Notes: a model not told the origin generated them from the letters alone. 42,664 nt of DNA from an uncultured Oscillospiraceae bacterium (GCA_910587465.1 CAJUMS010000020.1:1-42664); one strand, 5' to 3'. Positions 15,141 to 24,430 are shown, numbered from the stretch's first letter. Numbers and translations: made by a program.

Positions 15141-16364
15141 TCAAGCGTAAACGCTATACAGTGCGCCTGTATTATAGGCGTATGTAGAGGTCCTGTTAGC
15201 GTTATATCCCATTGCGCTCGCACTGCTTGCCAGCGCCTTGACCTGATCCGCTTTCTGCGTGACCTTGTCGGTGAACCCGCCGTAAGCGAACGCGTACTTA
15301 ACGTCTTTTTCGGTGATCTTGGAAAGATCGTCCGCAAGCGTAAGCTTTCCGTCCTGACCAACGGAGATACCTGCGCGCTTCAACGCATGCTGATACGCTC
15401 TCGCGGTACTCTGCATTGTAACGCCCTTCTGTTGAATTCCCGTTTTGTCGGATTTGCCCATTTCGTCGACAAAACTGTTGTACTTGTTGACAAAATCCTT
15501 GGCAGTATCGGTGAAGTCGGTAACCTTAAACTCATTGCTGTCGCTGCCGAGACCGTGCGCGTAAGACTTAACTGCAGTTGCCGCGTCCTTGACCATAGCG
15601 GTAAGCTCTTTAAGAGTACCTACACTGTCCACCTTATCGGCGGGATTGGTCGTTTCGGTTTTGTTTGAAGTTGAAGAATTTACGGTAAACTGTCCCGAGC
15701 CGCCAGACAGCTCGTTGATCTGGCGCGATTTTTGAATAACCTTATCAGAAAAACCATTAGAGCCGAAAACGAACTTAACGTCCGACGCCTTGACGTTGGA
15801 GAGATCATCGTTTAACGACAGCTTATTGTCCGCGCTTACGGAGATACCTGCGCGCCCGAGCGAACTTGAATATACCTTGCCCGTATTCACCATAAGTACG
15901 CCCTTTTGCAGAACGCTGTTCTTGTCGGAATTTCCTACCTTGTCGATCATGGAGTTGTAATTGTCGACAAAGCTCTGCGCCTGAGATCTGTACGCATCGA
16001 TATCAAGCTCTCCGCCGTACTTAAGACCGTTGGCAAAGGTCTTAATGCTTTGCGCCGCGCCGCCCGCGTTCGCGGAAGCAGACTTTACCGCCTGTGAAGT
16101 GCTCACGGAGGAGATATCCTCGCCGTCGCCGCTTATGCCGTAGATCTTCTTGTAAAGGTCGCTGAACTGATCGCGGTAGATACTGCTCTTGTTCTTGAGC
16201 GCCTTGCTGTTGATCAGATCGTTCAGCGACTGCGTAGCCGTTGAGTACTTCCCGTACTTATTAGAGTACATCGAGTTGTAGATATTGTTCAGCTGTGAGC
16301 CGTAACGCGTCTGTACCTGCGCCATATTGAACTGTGTCCTTGCATAATTACCTACTGTTGGCAT
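15141..16364 (-). CDS. Protein with two copies of a FliD-like module, function unknown
   Basis: The protein has about 407 residues. After an N-terminal region rich in Asn/Tyr/Ser (NYARTQFNMAQVQTRYGSQL) come two homologous modules of about 110 residues. Matching parts are SFVDNYNSMIDKVGNSDK and DFVNKYNSFVDEMGKSDK, LGRAGISVSADNKLSL and LKRAGISVGQDGKLTL, and NGFSDKVIQKSRQINEL and GGFTDKVTQKADQVKAL. The FVxxYN...QKG pattern recalls the C-terminal domain of flagellar cap protein FliD. No signal peptide or membrane helix is seen. The second ATG (16364) is 8 bases from AAGGAGG; the first is only 2. The gene stands alone between pyrE and a terminator; no flagellar genes are nearby, though a chemotaxis receptor gene is 1 kb away. 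A role in a surface filament or motility is possible but unproven. Confidence 0.72.
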   Translation of the reverse strand: MPTVGNYARTQFNMAQVQTRYGSQLNNIYNSMYSNKYGKYSTATQSLNDLINSKALKNKSSIYRDQFSDLYKKIYGISGDGEDISSVSTSQAVKSASANAGGAAQSIKTFANGLKYGGELDIDAYRSQAQSFVDNYNSMIDKVGNSDKNSVLQKGVLMVNTGKVYSSSLGRAGISVSADNKLSLNDDLSNVKASDVKFVFGSNGFSDKVIQKSRQINELSGGSGQFTVNSSTSNKTETTNPADKVDSVGTLKELTAMVKDAATAVKSYAHGLGSDSNEFKVTDFTDTAKDFVNKYNSFVDEMGKSDKTGIQQKGVTMQSTARAYQHALKRAGISVGQDGKLTLADDLSKITEKDVKYAFAYGGFTDKVTQKADQVKALASSASAMGYNANRTSTYAYNTGALYSVYA

Positions 16365-16506
16365 AACCATTCCTCCTTATTTTAAATTGCAAACTCCGCA
16401 ACACACGGATTTCGTCCGTGATATTACGGCGGCAGTGTATCTCATCACCGCCTACTGCGAAAGCTTGCGGTTGATTTACAAATAATAAATTATAAAGCCT
16501 TACGCT

Positions 16507-17163
16507 TTAATCAACACCGTAAGACTCACGGTATTCCTTCATTTTGTCGACATACTCTGCACCCAGGATAACTCCGCTTTCAAGCGCCGCGATGATATCG
16601 TTGATGTTCACGATAGAGTACACCTTAACGCCGAACTCCCCGTATACCTCCTGTACCGCGGACTTGTCGGAGGTCAGTCCTTTTTCCGCTCTGTCAACGG
16701 TAATCACCATACCCTTGATATCCACCTTGGCTGCGCCTTGAAGCTTCGGCAGTACCTCGCGCAGAGCCTTTCCGCTCGTCATAACGTCTTCAATGATAAC
16801 GACCTTTTCGCCGTCTTCGAGAGTCTTTCCGACGAACATTCCGCCCTCGCCGTGATCCTTGATCTCCTTGCGGTCAAAACAATAGTTGCAGTTTATACCG
16901 AACTTATTATACAGCGCGGTGCAGGCAGCCACGGAAAGCGGTATGCCCTTATAGGCCGGACCGAACAGCGTATCGGGATTCAGACCATGCTCGTTTATGC
17001 ACTCAGCGTAGTACTCCCCGAGCTTTGCGAGCTGCGCACCCGTCTTATAGTTGCCGCAATTTATGAAGTACGGCGCTATTCTGCCGCTTTTCAGCGTAAA
17101 CTCGCCGAACTTCAGCACGCCGCTGTCTACCATAAATTTGATAAAGCTTTCCTTGTAAGTCAT
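16507..17163 (-). CDS. pyrE: Orotate phosphoribosyltransferase
   Basis: The 218-residue product matches PyrE. It begins with FMVDSGVLKFGEFTLKSGR, has the substrate region FGPAYKGIPLSVA, and the PRPP-binding motif VVIIEDVMTSGKALREV. It converts orotate and PRPP to orotidine 5'-phosphate in pyrimidine synthesis. It stands alone, away from other pyr genes, and has its own promoter (17198-17226). The 34-base leader has no room for a PyrR attenuator. AAGGAGAAT sits 4-9 bases before the ATG. A weak AAAGC-5-GCTTT hairpin overlaps the stop codon. Confidence 0.96.
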   Translation of the reverse strand: MTYKESFIKFMVDSGVLKFGEFTLKSGRIAPYFINCGNYKTGAQLAKLGEYYAECINEHGLNPDTLFGPAYKGIPLSVAACTALYNKFGINCNYCFDRKEIKDHGEGGMFVGKTLEDGEKVVIIEDVMTSGKALREVLPKLQGAAKVDIKGMVITVDRAEKGLTSDKSAVQEVYGEFGVKVYSIVNINDIIAALESGVILGAEYVDKMKEYRESYGVD

Positions 17164-17197
17164 TAATATTCTCCTTAAAAGATATCTTTACGGATAC

Positions 17198-17226
17198 ATT
17201 ATAACATATTCTTCCGTATTTTTCAA
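17198..17226 (-). promoter_or_regulatory. Promoter of pyrE
   Basis: TTGAAA (17221-17226), 17-base spacer, TATAAT (17198-17203) on the minus strand. Confidence 0.83.
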
Positions 17227-17385
17227 GTATTTCGTTTGATTTTTTACCTCATTTTTCTAAAATTATGCGAATTTTTCCCGCATATAAAAACATCTCGCTT
17301 TGTGCAATAAATTGGATTTATCTGTTATATTCGGCAAATTTTATTTATTGTTTAGTGCAAAATCGCCAAATGCTTTTCAATTGTC

Positions 17386-17414
17386 TTGACAATTATATGA
17401 AAATCAACTATAAT
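17386..17414 (+). promoter_or_regulatory. Promoter of the chemotaxis receptor gene, with overlapping inverted repeat
   Basis: TTGACA (17386-17391), 17-base spacer, TATAAT (17409-17414), 40 bases before the ATG. A perfect inverted repeat AATTGTC-TT-GACAATT (17379-17394) covers the -35 box. It resembles a CodY box but has a 2-base rather than 1-base centre, so a repressor site is likely while its identity is open. Confidence 0.82.
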
Positions 17415-17454
17415 TAGTGTATAAAGCTTTTAAAATTTAATTGAGGTGATCGTT

Positions 17455-17940
17455 ATGAAGATAAGATCAATTCGCAGCCGCATAATGCAGCTTACGCTTC
17501 TGCTTGCGCTTATCCCGCTGCTGATCGTAATGCTTTTCTGCATCTTTTCAAGCTATTTCTCCGCGATAAACACATCCAAAAAGGACATGGGCATTATGGC
17601 GGACCTGGCTTCGGAATATGTTGAGTGGGAATTTAACACCTATCTCGCCTATGCGGAATCTGCGGGAATGAACCCCACGCTCTCCGATCCGAACGTCGGC
17701 GACAAGGAAAAGCTGAGCATTATGAACGATCTTGCCGAACAGAACGGAATGAAGCGCGGCAATCTGATAAAGCTCGACGGCGTTGAAGTGACAGGCGGCA
17801 GCGATTTCTCCGACCGCGACTATTTCAAGGAATCAATGAAAGGCAACAAATGTGTTTTTAACCCGACGGTCTCCAGACTTACGGGTGAGATAATCCAGAT
17901 CGTTGCCGCGCCGCTCTGGGAGAACGGCGTTAAAGGATAA
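17455..17940 (+). pseudogene. Methyl-accepting chemotaxis protein, N-terminal part, ended by in-frame TAA
   Basis: The frame starts at ATG 17455 (GAGGTG 6 bases upstream) with a basic head and one membrane helix (LTLLLALIPLLIVMLFCIF). It continues into the first half of an extracellular Cache-type sensor domain with VEWEFNTYLAYAESAGMNP, GGSDFSDRDYFKESMKG and TGEIIQIVAAPLWE. It stops at TAA (17938-17940) in mid-domain. The codons after the TAA continue in the same frame as TPVGCAYFIAEEDMM, which is normal Cache sequence, so a single base change splits one gene of about 652 codons. The ligand cannot be inferred; Cache receptors usually bind amino acids, organic acids or similar small molecules. 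Confidence 0.85.
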
Positions 17941-19416
17941 ACGCCCGTCGGCTGCGCGTATTTTATTGCCGAGGAAGATATGATGAACGAGATCATGCGA
18001 AAGATTAATATCAGCGATAACTGCTATGCGTTTATCGTAGACAGCAGCGGAAACGTCGCGGCGCATGTCAATGCCGAAAACGTTCTTAACGATGAAGTAA
18101 AGGAGTCCATAATCGGCAATCTCGGCGATACTTATCAGTCGATGATGGCGGGTCAGACGGGTATTGATACCCGCACAAAGGACGGCACAACTATGCTCGT
18201 CGCGTATACCCCCATTGAGAACGTCGCGGGCTGGTCATTGGCTATCGTTGCACCGCAAGGTGACTTCCTCGGTACTACCGATACTACCATCGTCGTAGTG
18301 GTTTCGATGTTTCTGCTTGCGGGAGTTATCGCGGTACTGCGTTCAATGGTAGTCGCACGCCGTATCGTAAAGCCGATACAGCTTTGCGCGGAAAGACTTG
18401 TAAAGCTTTCCGAGGGCGATCTTTCCTCGCCCGTGCCCGATATCCGCACCAAGGACGAAACGCTCATACTCGCAAATGCCACGAACACTTTGGTGGCGGG
18501 CATTAACGTGATAATCGGCGATGCGAACTATCTGCTTTCCGAAATGGCGGCGGGCAACTTTGCTATTCACTCAAAGTCGGGAATTGACGCGTATAAAGGT
18601 GATTTCGGCGAGTTTATTGCTGCTATCCGCATAATCCACGACGAGCTGAAAAGCGTGCTGGTGCAGATAACCACATCCGCCCGAGCGGTATCGGGCAGCG
18701 CCGATCAGGTATCCTCGGGTGCGCAGACGCTCTCTCAGGCTTCGGTGCAGCAGGCTGCCTCTATTGAGGAGCTTAGCGCGACTATTCATAACATCTCCGC
18801 AAAGGTCACCGAGACAACGGGCAGCTGCGAAGAGGGAAGTGATCTGGTCGCAAGAACTGCCGAGCACGTTGACACTGCCGTTTCGGAGATGGAAAACCTC
18901 CGCTCCGCAATGGATGATATCTCCGCGGCTTCAAACGAGATCGACAAAATCATCAAGACAATAGAGGACATTGCGTTCCAGACAAATATCCTTGCACTCA
19001 ACGCCGCTATTGAGGCGGCTCGCGCGGGCGAGGCGGGAAAGGGTTTTGCGGTCGTTGCCGATGAGGTGCGCAACCTTGCGACCAAATCCGCGGAGGCAGC
19101 TCACGATACAACAGAGCTTATCGGCAGGACTATTGCCGCTGTAAACAACGGAAATCAGATAGCCGAAAAGACCTATGTTTCCGTCAAGGGTGTATCGGAG
19201 CTTACCGAGAATGTGGAGAAGATCGTTGGACAGATCGCCGCTGCCTCCGTGGAGCAGGCGGATATGATAAAGGATATCACCTCGGGATTCGACGAGATAT
19301 CCGTTGCAATAAACACAGGCTCGTCCACTGCCGAGGAGAATACGCAGACCTCCGCGTCGCTTAATGATGAGGCAAAAACGCTGAGCGACATGGTAAGCCG
19401 TTTCAGCTTGAATTGA
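17941..19416 (+). pseudogene. Methyl-accepting chemotaxis protein, C-terminal part (sensor end, HAMP, signalling domain)
   Basis: This piece continues the upstream one in frame. It holds the rest of the Cache domain (INISDNCYAFIVDSSGNVAA, MLVAYTPIENVAGWSLAIV), the second membrane helix (TTIVVVVSMFLLAGVIAVL), a HAMP linker (RRIVKPIQLCAERLVKL), and a full MCP signalling domain. The hairpin tip is EDIAFQTNILALNAAIEAAR followed by AGEAGKGFAVVADEVRNLA. That tip contacts CheA and CheW. Internal ATGs such as 17980 exist but lack a convincing ribosome site, so translation restart is doubtful. If the stop is a base-call error, the receptor is complete. Other chemotaxis genes are not in the window. Confidence 0.88.
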
Positions 19417-19495
19417 CCTTGACCGAACCGTGCAGAAATAGTCGGGAAAAATCTCCGCTGCTGTGATAGAATAGTTACAGACGGGAGGTAAGGTA

Positions 19496-20365
19496 ATGGA
19501 CTGGATACGGAGCTTTCAGCGCTCGATAGACTTTATTGAGAATAACATCACCGAGCCGCTTGATATCGCCGATATCGCGCGGCAGGCAAACGTTTCGCCG
19601 TTCTATTATCAGAAGATATTCACGATGATATGCGGTTTTACGATTGGCGAGTATATCCGGAACAGACGGCTGACGCTCGCGGGCAGCGAGCTTGCCCGGT
19701 CGGACGTTAAGGTCATCGATACGGCGCTGAAATACGGCTATGACACGCCCGAGGGATTTGCGCGCGCATTTACGAAATTCCATGGAGTTGCCCCATCGGC
19801 AGTGCGAAAGGGAGCTCCGGTAAAGTCCTACGCACGTCTTTCCGTCACTATTTCAATGAAAGGCGGCAGTATTATGAATTACAAGGTCGTACAGAAGCAA
19901 GAGTTTAAGGTAATCGAGAGGAAGATCACCTGCTCGATAAGCGAGGATAGTAATGTTGAACTCCCCAAATTCTGGGAGCGCTGTCATTCCGATGGAACGG
20001 TCAAAAGGCTGTTGGAACTAACCTCGGACAAGACGGATATTTTTGGTATCTGCTATGCGCACACACAAGAAAAGCGGCAGACCTTTGACTATTCGATTGC
20101 GGCAAAAATTGAAGACAGAGCTGAGATCCCCGAGGGCTTTACCGCAAACATTATCCCCGCGAGAACGTGGATCGTATTTGAGTGTAAGGGCGCTATGCCC
20201 GATGCTATTCAGCAGCTCTGGCACAGGATATGCACGGAATTTTTCCCGTCGTCCTCTTATGAGCCGACATACGAAATGGATATCGAAGCGTACACTGGCG
20301 GCGACATGAGCTCGCCCGATTACCGCAGCGAGATATGGGTCCCCGTTAAGGAACAAAGTAGATAG
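19496..20365 (+). CDS. AraC-family regulator with GyrI-like effector domain
   Basis: The 289-residue protein starts with an AraC DNA-binding domain (residues 1-105). The first helix-turn-helix is LDIADIARQANVSPFYYQKI, and the second is VIDTALKYGYDTPEGFARAF followed by TKFHGVAPSAVRKG. The C-terminal part from about residue 130 (YKVVQKQEFKVIERK to SEIWVPVKE) is the GyrI-like fold seen in Rob and in BmrR-type drug sensors. AraC at the N-terminus with this effector domain is typical of regulators of multidrug or stress responses. GGGAGG precedes the ATG by 7 bases. It lies 79 bases after the chemotaxis gene and ends at a strong terminator. Its targets are not obvious from position. Confidence 0.9.
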   Translation: MDWIRSFQRSIDFIENNITEPLDIADIARQANVSPFYYQKIFTMICGFTIGEYIRNRRLTLAGSELARSDVKVIDTALKYGYDTPEGFARAFTKFHGVAPSAVRKGAPVKSYARLSVTISMKGGSIMNYKVVQKQEFKVIERKITCSISEDSNVELPKFWERCHSDGTVKRLLELTSDKTDIFGICYAHTQEKRQTFDYSIAAKIEDRAEIPEGFTANIIPARTWIVFECKGAMPDAIQQLWHRICTEFFPSSSYEPTYEMDIEAYTGGDMSSPDYRSEIWVPVKEQSR

Positions 20366-20370
20366 TCGAT

Positions 20371-20414
20371 ACGCGCCCGTGACAATTCGCGGGCGCGTTA
20401 AAATTTATTTTTTT
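20371..20414 (+). terminator. Terminator of the AraC/GyrI-like gene
   Basis: ACGCGCCCG (20371-20379) and CGGGCGCGT (20390-20398) form a 9-base GC-rich stem, followed by TAAAATTTATTTTTTT on the plus strand. Confidence 0.88.
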
Positions 20415-21783
20415 ATCCCGTTCTCTCCGTTCCGAAACGGATATAGTTGTATTCCTTTGCCAGCGCGTCCCATGTGGGCGAGCCGACGATACCTGACGGG
20501 TCGAGACCGTACAGCCTCTGAAATATCATGACCGCGCGCTCCGTCTCGGGTCCGAAATATCCCGTCGCTTCAATAACGGGAATGTCCGCGATATTCTGCC
20601 CGATAACGCGCAGATATATCTGAAACTCCTTAACGTCGTCGTTACGCATTCCGGGAGTGAGACTGTAGCCGGGATACAGCGCTGCGGTAGCTCCCTCGTA
20701 TCCCTCGGGGAGGTTGTTGAGGATATCGGTGTATATACGGCTGATCATCTGCCATGTGCGGAAATCGACAATTCCGTCGGGATTTAATCCGTAAAAACGC
20801 TCGAATGCCTTTACCTGATTATCCATTGCCGCGTTGAAAACTCCGTTTGAATTCACGGTAGGTATCTCGGGATTAAAATAGGCTATCGTGTTAAGGTAGT
20901 ACGCCAGCGAGCGCACGCGCAGACCGTAGTCGCCCTGACGAAGATTTTCACCCCAGAGATTTTCGATCTCTTCCGCAGTTAAGCCTTCGCTTGTAAGCTC
21001 TGCGAGGTGCTTGACAGCGGTGAATATGTACTTTATCTTATACCATGTCGCTTTGTTGACAACGCCCGTCACGGGAAGATTAAACACGCTTTGGAACGTC
21101 CGTACGGCTTCGGTGGTGCTCTCGCCGTAAATTCCGTTTGCGGGAACTATTTTTGGTATCGCGGGGTAATTCGTGCCTATTCGGTTAAGCTGCACCTGAA
21201 TGGTACGCACCTCGTTGCCCGCTGCCCCGAACCCGAACGTAGTACCCGGGTAACTGGGGATATTCGGAGAAATGGGCGCATTGTACACGATATCGATATC
21301 GTTGCCGTAATAGTACTGCAAAATCTGATAGGGCGTATAGCCGCGGTTCGCAAGCGGTACAGTGCCCCACTGCGACAAGCCCTCGCAGGTGACGGTCGTG
21401 CCGTTGCAGAACATTGTGAACAGCGGCTCGACGCTCCCTCGTCTTACAATATAATTATTGAAAACCTCGTCCACGATATTGGCGATATTCGCGAAGACAT
21501 CACGCCCGTACACAAACGCCTGGTCGTATTGGGTGGAGTTGGTTATGTCAAAATCGTAGCCGCGCGAACGGTACCACTCGGTGTACACACGGTTGAGCGC
21601 GAACGATATCTGCGCATAAATATTCGCGCGGAGAGCTGCCTCGGGCCATGTTGGAAATATCTCGCTGGAGGCTACGTTTTTGATGTAGTCGGGGAACGTC
21701 ACCGAAACGTTCGTCGCATTGGCGTTTGGCGTACCGAGGTGTACGACTATCCTCTCGGGTATATACGGTAAATTAGCGGGCAT
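20413..21783 (-). CDS. SpoIID/LytB-like domain protein with three peptidoglycan-binding domains
   Basis: The protein has 456 residues. Residues 1-180 have the SpoIID/LytB pattern: NVASSEIFPTWPEAALRANI, ALNRVYTEWYRSRGYDFDIT, and CEGLSQWGTVPLANRGYTPY. Three PG_binding_1 domains follow, marked by QLNRIGTNYPAIP...GIYGESTTEAVRTFQ, GVFNAAMDNQVKAFERFYG and GYFGPETERAVMIFQRLYG. SpoIID cuts stem-less glycan strands in sporulating cells; PG_binding domains attach it to the wall. No signal peptide is visible at the N-terminus (MPANLPYIPERIVV), which is odd for a wall protein and suggests release by lysis or an intracellular spore role. The gene overlaps the upstream acidic-protein gene by 11 bases, so they are co-translated. 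Confidence 0.85.
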   Translation of the reverse strand: MPANLPYIPERIVVHLGTPNANATNVSVTFPDYIKNVASSEIFPTWPEAALRANIYAQISFALNRVYTEWYRSRGYDFDITNSTQYDQAFVYGRDVFANIANIVDEVFNNYIVRRGSVEPLFTMFCNGTTVTCEGLSQWGTVPLANRGYTPYQILQYYYGNDIDIVYNAPISPNIPSYPGTTFGFGAAGNEVRTIQVQLNRIGTNYPAIPKIVPANGIYGESTTEAVRTFQSVFNLPVTGVVNKATWYKIKYIFTAVKHLAELTSEGLTAEEIENLWGENLRQGDYGLRVRSLAYYLNTIAYFNPEIPTVNSNGVFNAAMDNQVKAFERFYGLNPDGIVDFRTWQMISRIYTDILNNLPEGYEGATAALYPGYSLTPGMRNDDVKEFQIYLRVIGQNIADIPVIEATGYFGPETERAVMIFQRLYGLDPSGIVGSPTWDALAKEYNYIRFGTERTG

Positions 21784-22900
21784 TTTCCACCTCCGTTATC
21801 TCCTCAGTGACCTCTTCCTCGGACGGCACGGGGACCATTGCCACTCGCTGTATCGACTGCACTCCGTCAAAAACGGGGATATCGCGCAGTATTACCTCTG
21901 CAAAGCCGTTCTTATTCACCGTCGCGTCATACAAAGCAAACGGTTGAATGGTGTTATCAAACGATTGTGAAAGCTCCTTAGACGGTGCTGGTAGGGTCTC
22001 CGAACGTGTCTGACCGCTGCTGTCGGTGATAAGAGTGTGCAACTCGTGCGATTTTCCGCCGATCTTCTTGTAAATAACGCATTTTGCTCCCGCGATCGGC
22101 ATAGCCTCGCGCGCCATATACACTCTGAACAGTATCGTGCCCCTTCCGGCGTTCTTCTGTTCGAATTCTTCAAAACTGCCGTAGACGGGTTCGGGATATT
22201 TTATAGGCTCGGTGCCGCTGCCCTGCCGCATAATGCTGTCGGGTGGATTTTCGGGATTTTGCGGGTAGCTTTCGTTCTCAAAGCTGCGTCCCGTGAGTTG
22301 CTCTCCTTCGGTGGTGCCGCTTATCGGCTGATCGGCAAGCGTTTCGGCTTTCTCTTCGGAAACGCTCTGCACGTCCGCAAGGTCGGGTCTGGGCGCCGTC
22401 GGGGAGTTGTCTGTCACGCCCGAAACGTTTTCCTCCGGATAGTTTTCCGACGGATCGCTCTGTTCGGTAATCTCCTCGCGGATCTGCTCCGTTGAAGGTG
22501 TTTCCGTATACCGCGGAGGCGTGAACAGCACGTCCGAGGCTTCGATAATATCATCTTCCTCGGGAGCGTCGACGAGAGTTTCCGTTTCAACGCTCTCCTC
22601 AACGTTTTCGACTATGTCCTCGGGCTGAACGCTCTCGTCGCTTTCGATAATCTCCGCAAGAAAACGGTCATACACCGCGGGGAATTCGCCGCTTTCCTCG
22701 TTCACATAGCCGATTATCTGCGGCTTTTTTTCCGCAGCGGTCTCGAGAGCCGTCTCTTTTGGATCGTCGTCAACTACGGGAACGGCGGAAACGGTATGCG
22801 CCAATGTTTTGCTCGGTGCGGGAGCAGACTTCGGGGAGCGGCGGCTCAACTCCATAAGTTCGCGCTTGTATTTCTCTATCAGCTTTTTGGTATCTTCCAT
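21773..22900 (-). CDS. Acidic low-complexity protein with C-terminal transthyretin/CarboxypepD_reg-like domain
   Basis: The 375-residue protein begins with a short coiled coil (EDTKKLIEKYKRELMELSRR). About 200 residues of Glu/Asp/Pro/Ser-rich disordered sequence follow, and the last 120 residues look like a small beta-sandwich: GRGTILFRVYMAREAMPIAG, KCVIYKKIGGKSHELHTLIT, TDSSGQTRSETLPAPS. This recalls carboxypeptidase regulatory-like domains. I do not know a function. The overlap with the SpoIID-like gene makes a joint role likely, perhaps in spore envelope or cell wall. GGAGG lies before the ATG at 22900. Upstream, CATATACTTT on the minus strand resembles the -10 box of mother-cell sigma factors (CATANNNT), but I see no convincing -35, so sporulation control is only a suggestion. 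Confidence 0.7.
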   Translation of the reverse strand: MEDTKKLIEKYKRELMELSRRSPKSAPAPSKTLAHTVSAVPVVDDDPKETALETAAEKKPQIIGYVNEESGEFPAVYDRFLAEIIESDESVQPEDIVENVEESVETETLVDAPEEDDIIEASDVLFTPPRYTETPSTEQIREEITEQSDPSENYPEENVSGVTDNSPTAPRPDLADVQSVSEEKAETLADQPISGTTEGEQLTGRSFENESYPQNPENPPDSIMRQGSGTEPIKYPEPVYGSFEEFEQKNAGRGTILFRVYMAREAMPIAGAKCVIYKKIGGKSHELHTLITDSSGQTRSETLPAPSKELSQSFDNTIQPFALYDATVNKNGFAEVILRDIPVFDGVQSIQRVAMVPVPSEEEVTEEITEVENAR

Positions 22901-23026
22901 AATATGACCTCCGTAAAAAATTTCTTGTAAAGTATATGCACGGAGGAGGTGAAAAATGCTGAAGTGTTGACATATACGGAGGGGTATGGTTTAATAACAG
23001 TGCGAAATCTGTTGTGACAAGCACAC

Positions 23027-24430
23027 TTATATTTCCAGAAACGCCGCAGCCTTAAAGTTGTTTTCGGTGAACTCAAACTGCGCTCTGCCGTTGTTGCGGC
23101 GGCATATCTCGCTGATTATCTCGGTTCCGCAGCCGTGCAGACGGCTGTTTTCCTTGGTGGTGATAAAGCGGTTGCCGTTGATTTTCGGCTTGTCGGTTAT
23201 CGGATTTTCGCAGACTATGGCGAGATACATCTTGTACTTAAAAATCCGCAGAGTTATCACGGGGTCGGGGTATTGCTCCGCCGCTTCGACAGCGTTGTCG
23301 AGAATATTCGAGAGCACGGACGACAGGTCTATCGGCGGTATCTTCGTTTCTGGGAGCGGCTCGGCGTGCAGGTCAAGTGTTATCCCGCGCTCCTTGCAGA
23401 GCGCCGCCTTTGCGGAAAGCGTGGTGTCTATTGCGGCTATTCCCGTTGCCTTTTCGCCGCCGAGAGCGCTCGTCAGCCGTTCGCCAAGCTCGTTCAGCAG
23501 ACGCTTTGCCTCGGCGTTCTCGCCGCTGTCTATAAGCGCGGAAATAGTCACTATATTGTTTTTAACGTCGTGACGGAGCTTTTGGAGCTGACGTACCGAG
23601 TTCCCCTGTGGCTCGCCGCCGTAACCGCAAATATCCGCGCCGACCGCGGCTGCGGGCTTGACATCGCCGATAAGTCTGCGCAGCTTCGGGAAAAACCGCA
23701 GCATTACGATAATCCCCGCCAACGCCGCCGCAAGCAGCGCCGCGGATACGGGAGGAGGAACGTATACGTTGAACATGGGAAAGTCGTAAAAGAGAATAGA
23801 TATAAGCATGGAAGCAGCACACAATATCACCAATACGTAATTCAGCGCACCCCAGTCCTTTGCGGAGCCCGCGACGATAAGCCGAGTCAATTGACGGCAG
23901 AGCAAAAGCAGCAGTATAAGCTCGCCGATTTTAAGGCACGTACAGAAAAATACGCGGTATATCCCGTAATCGTCCCAAACAATCATATGAAGTTCATTTT
24001 TTGAGTTAAAATACACGCCCTTATCTATTGTAAAGCAGACCATACCCGCAAGGAGGTCGGAGAGTGTCATCACCGTCTGCGTAAGCAGCACATACGCGGT
24101 TTTGCGGTTAAGCTTATCGGAGTAAAGGAAATGCAGAGCGAGAGTTCTCCATGTCATTGCGACAATGAAAACGAGTATATAGTCGAGCCAATGTTCGTGA
24201 GCGATGGAAAGCGCGATTGATATGCACACTGTCTCGATTATCGCAACGATGTTGACGAATATCAATTTGTACGTTTTCCGTCGTTTGCCGAACAGCCTGC
24301 CCGCAAAGAAATACAGTAATATCGATTGTGCCAGATATGCGGGGAAAAGCTGCCAAAAAATCTTCCATATGGTTTCGGATAAAAAATGCAGAGTCATGGT
24401 CTGCATATATATCAGGCAATATTCCATCAT
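23027..24430 (-). CDS. GHKL sensor histidine kinase (AgrC-like)
   Basis: The 467-residue protein has an N-terminal region with about six or seven membrane helices (to about residue 245). A cytoplasmic dimerisation and phospho-acceptor helix (RQLQKLRHDVKNNIVTISAL, His in RHDVKNN) follows, then a GHKL ATPase with N-box LSNILDNAVEAAEQYPDP and glycine-rich segment LHGCGTEIISEICRRN. This is the AgrC/HPK10 design, whose members sense peptides or membrane-active compounds. It follows the LytTR regulator gene by 16 bases in one operon. No AgrB/AgrD pair is present. The adjacent divergent VanT-like acyltransferase shares the regulatory region, which hints at a cell-wall or membrane-related signal. Confidence 0.9.
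   Translation of the reverse strand: MMEYCLIYMQTMTLHFLSETIWKIFWQLFPAYLAQSILLYFFAGRLFGKRRKTYKLIFVNIVAIIETVCISIALSIAHEHWLDYILVFIVAMTWRTLALHFLYSDKLNRKTAYVLLTQTVMTLSDLLAGMVCFTIDKGVYFNSKNELHMIVWDDYGIYRVFFCTCLKIGELILLLLLCRQLTRLIVAGSAKDWGALNYVLVILCAASMLISILFYDFPMFNVYVPPPVSAALLAAALAGIIVMLRFFPKLRRLIGDVKPAAAVGADICGYGGEPQGNSVRQLQKLRHDVKNNIVTISALIDSGENAEAKRLLNELGERLTSALGGEKATGIAAIDTTLSAKAALCKERGITLDLHAEPLPETKIPPIDLSSVLSNILDNAVEAAEQYPDPVITLRIFKYKMYLAIVCENPITDKPKINGNRFITTKENSRLHGCGTEIISEICRRNNGRAQFEFTENNFKAAAFLEI

Noticed and set aside
2811..17940. Stop-codon reassignment (TAG and TAA inside genes)
   Set aside because: TAG and TAA also end many intact genes here at the expected lengths; the two internal stops are isolated lesions, not recoding.
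22940..22975. Tiny plus-strand frame after an excellent GGAGGAGG site
   Set aside because: It encodes only MLKC before a stop and faces the divergent gene's leader; chance is likely.
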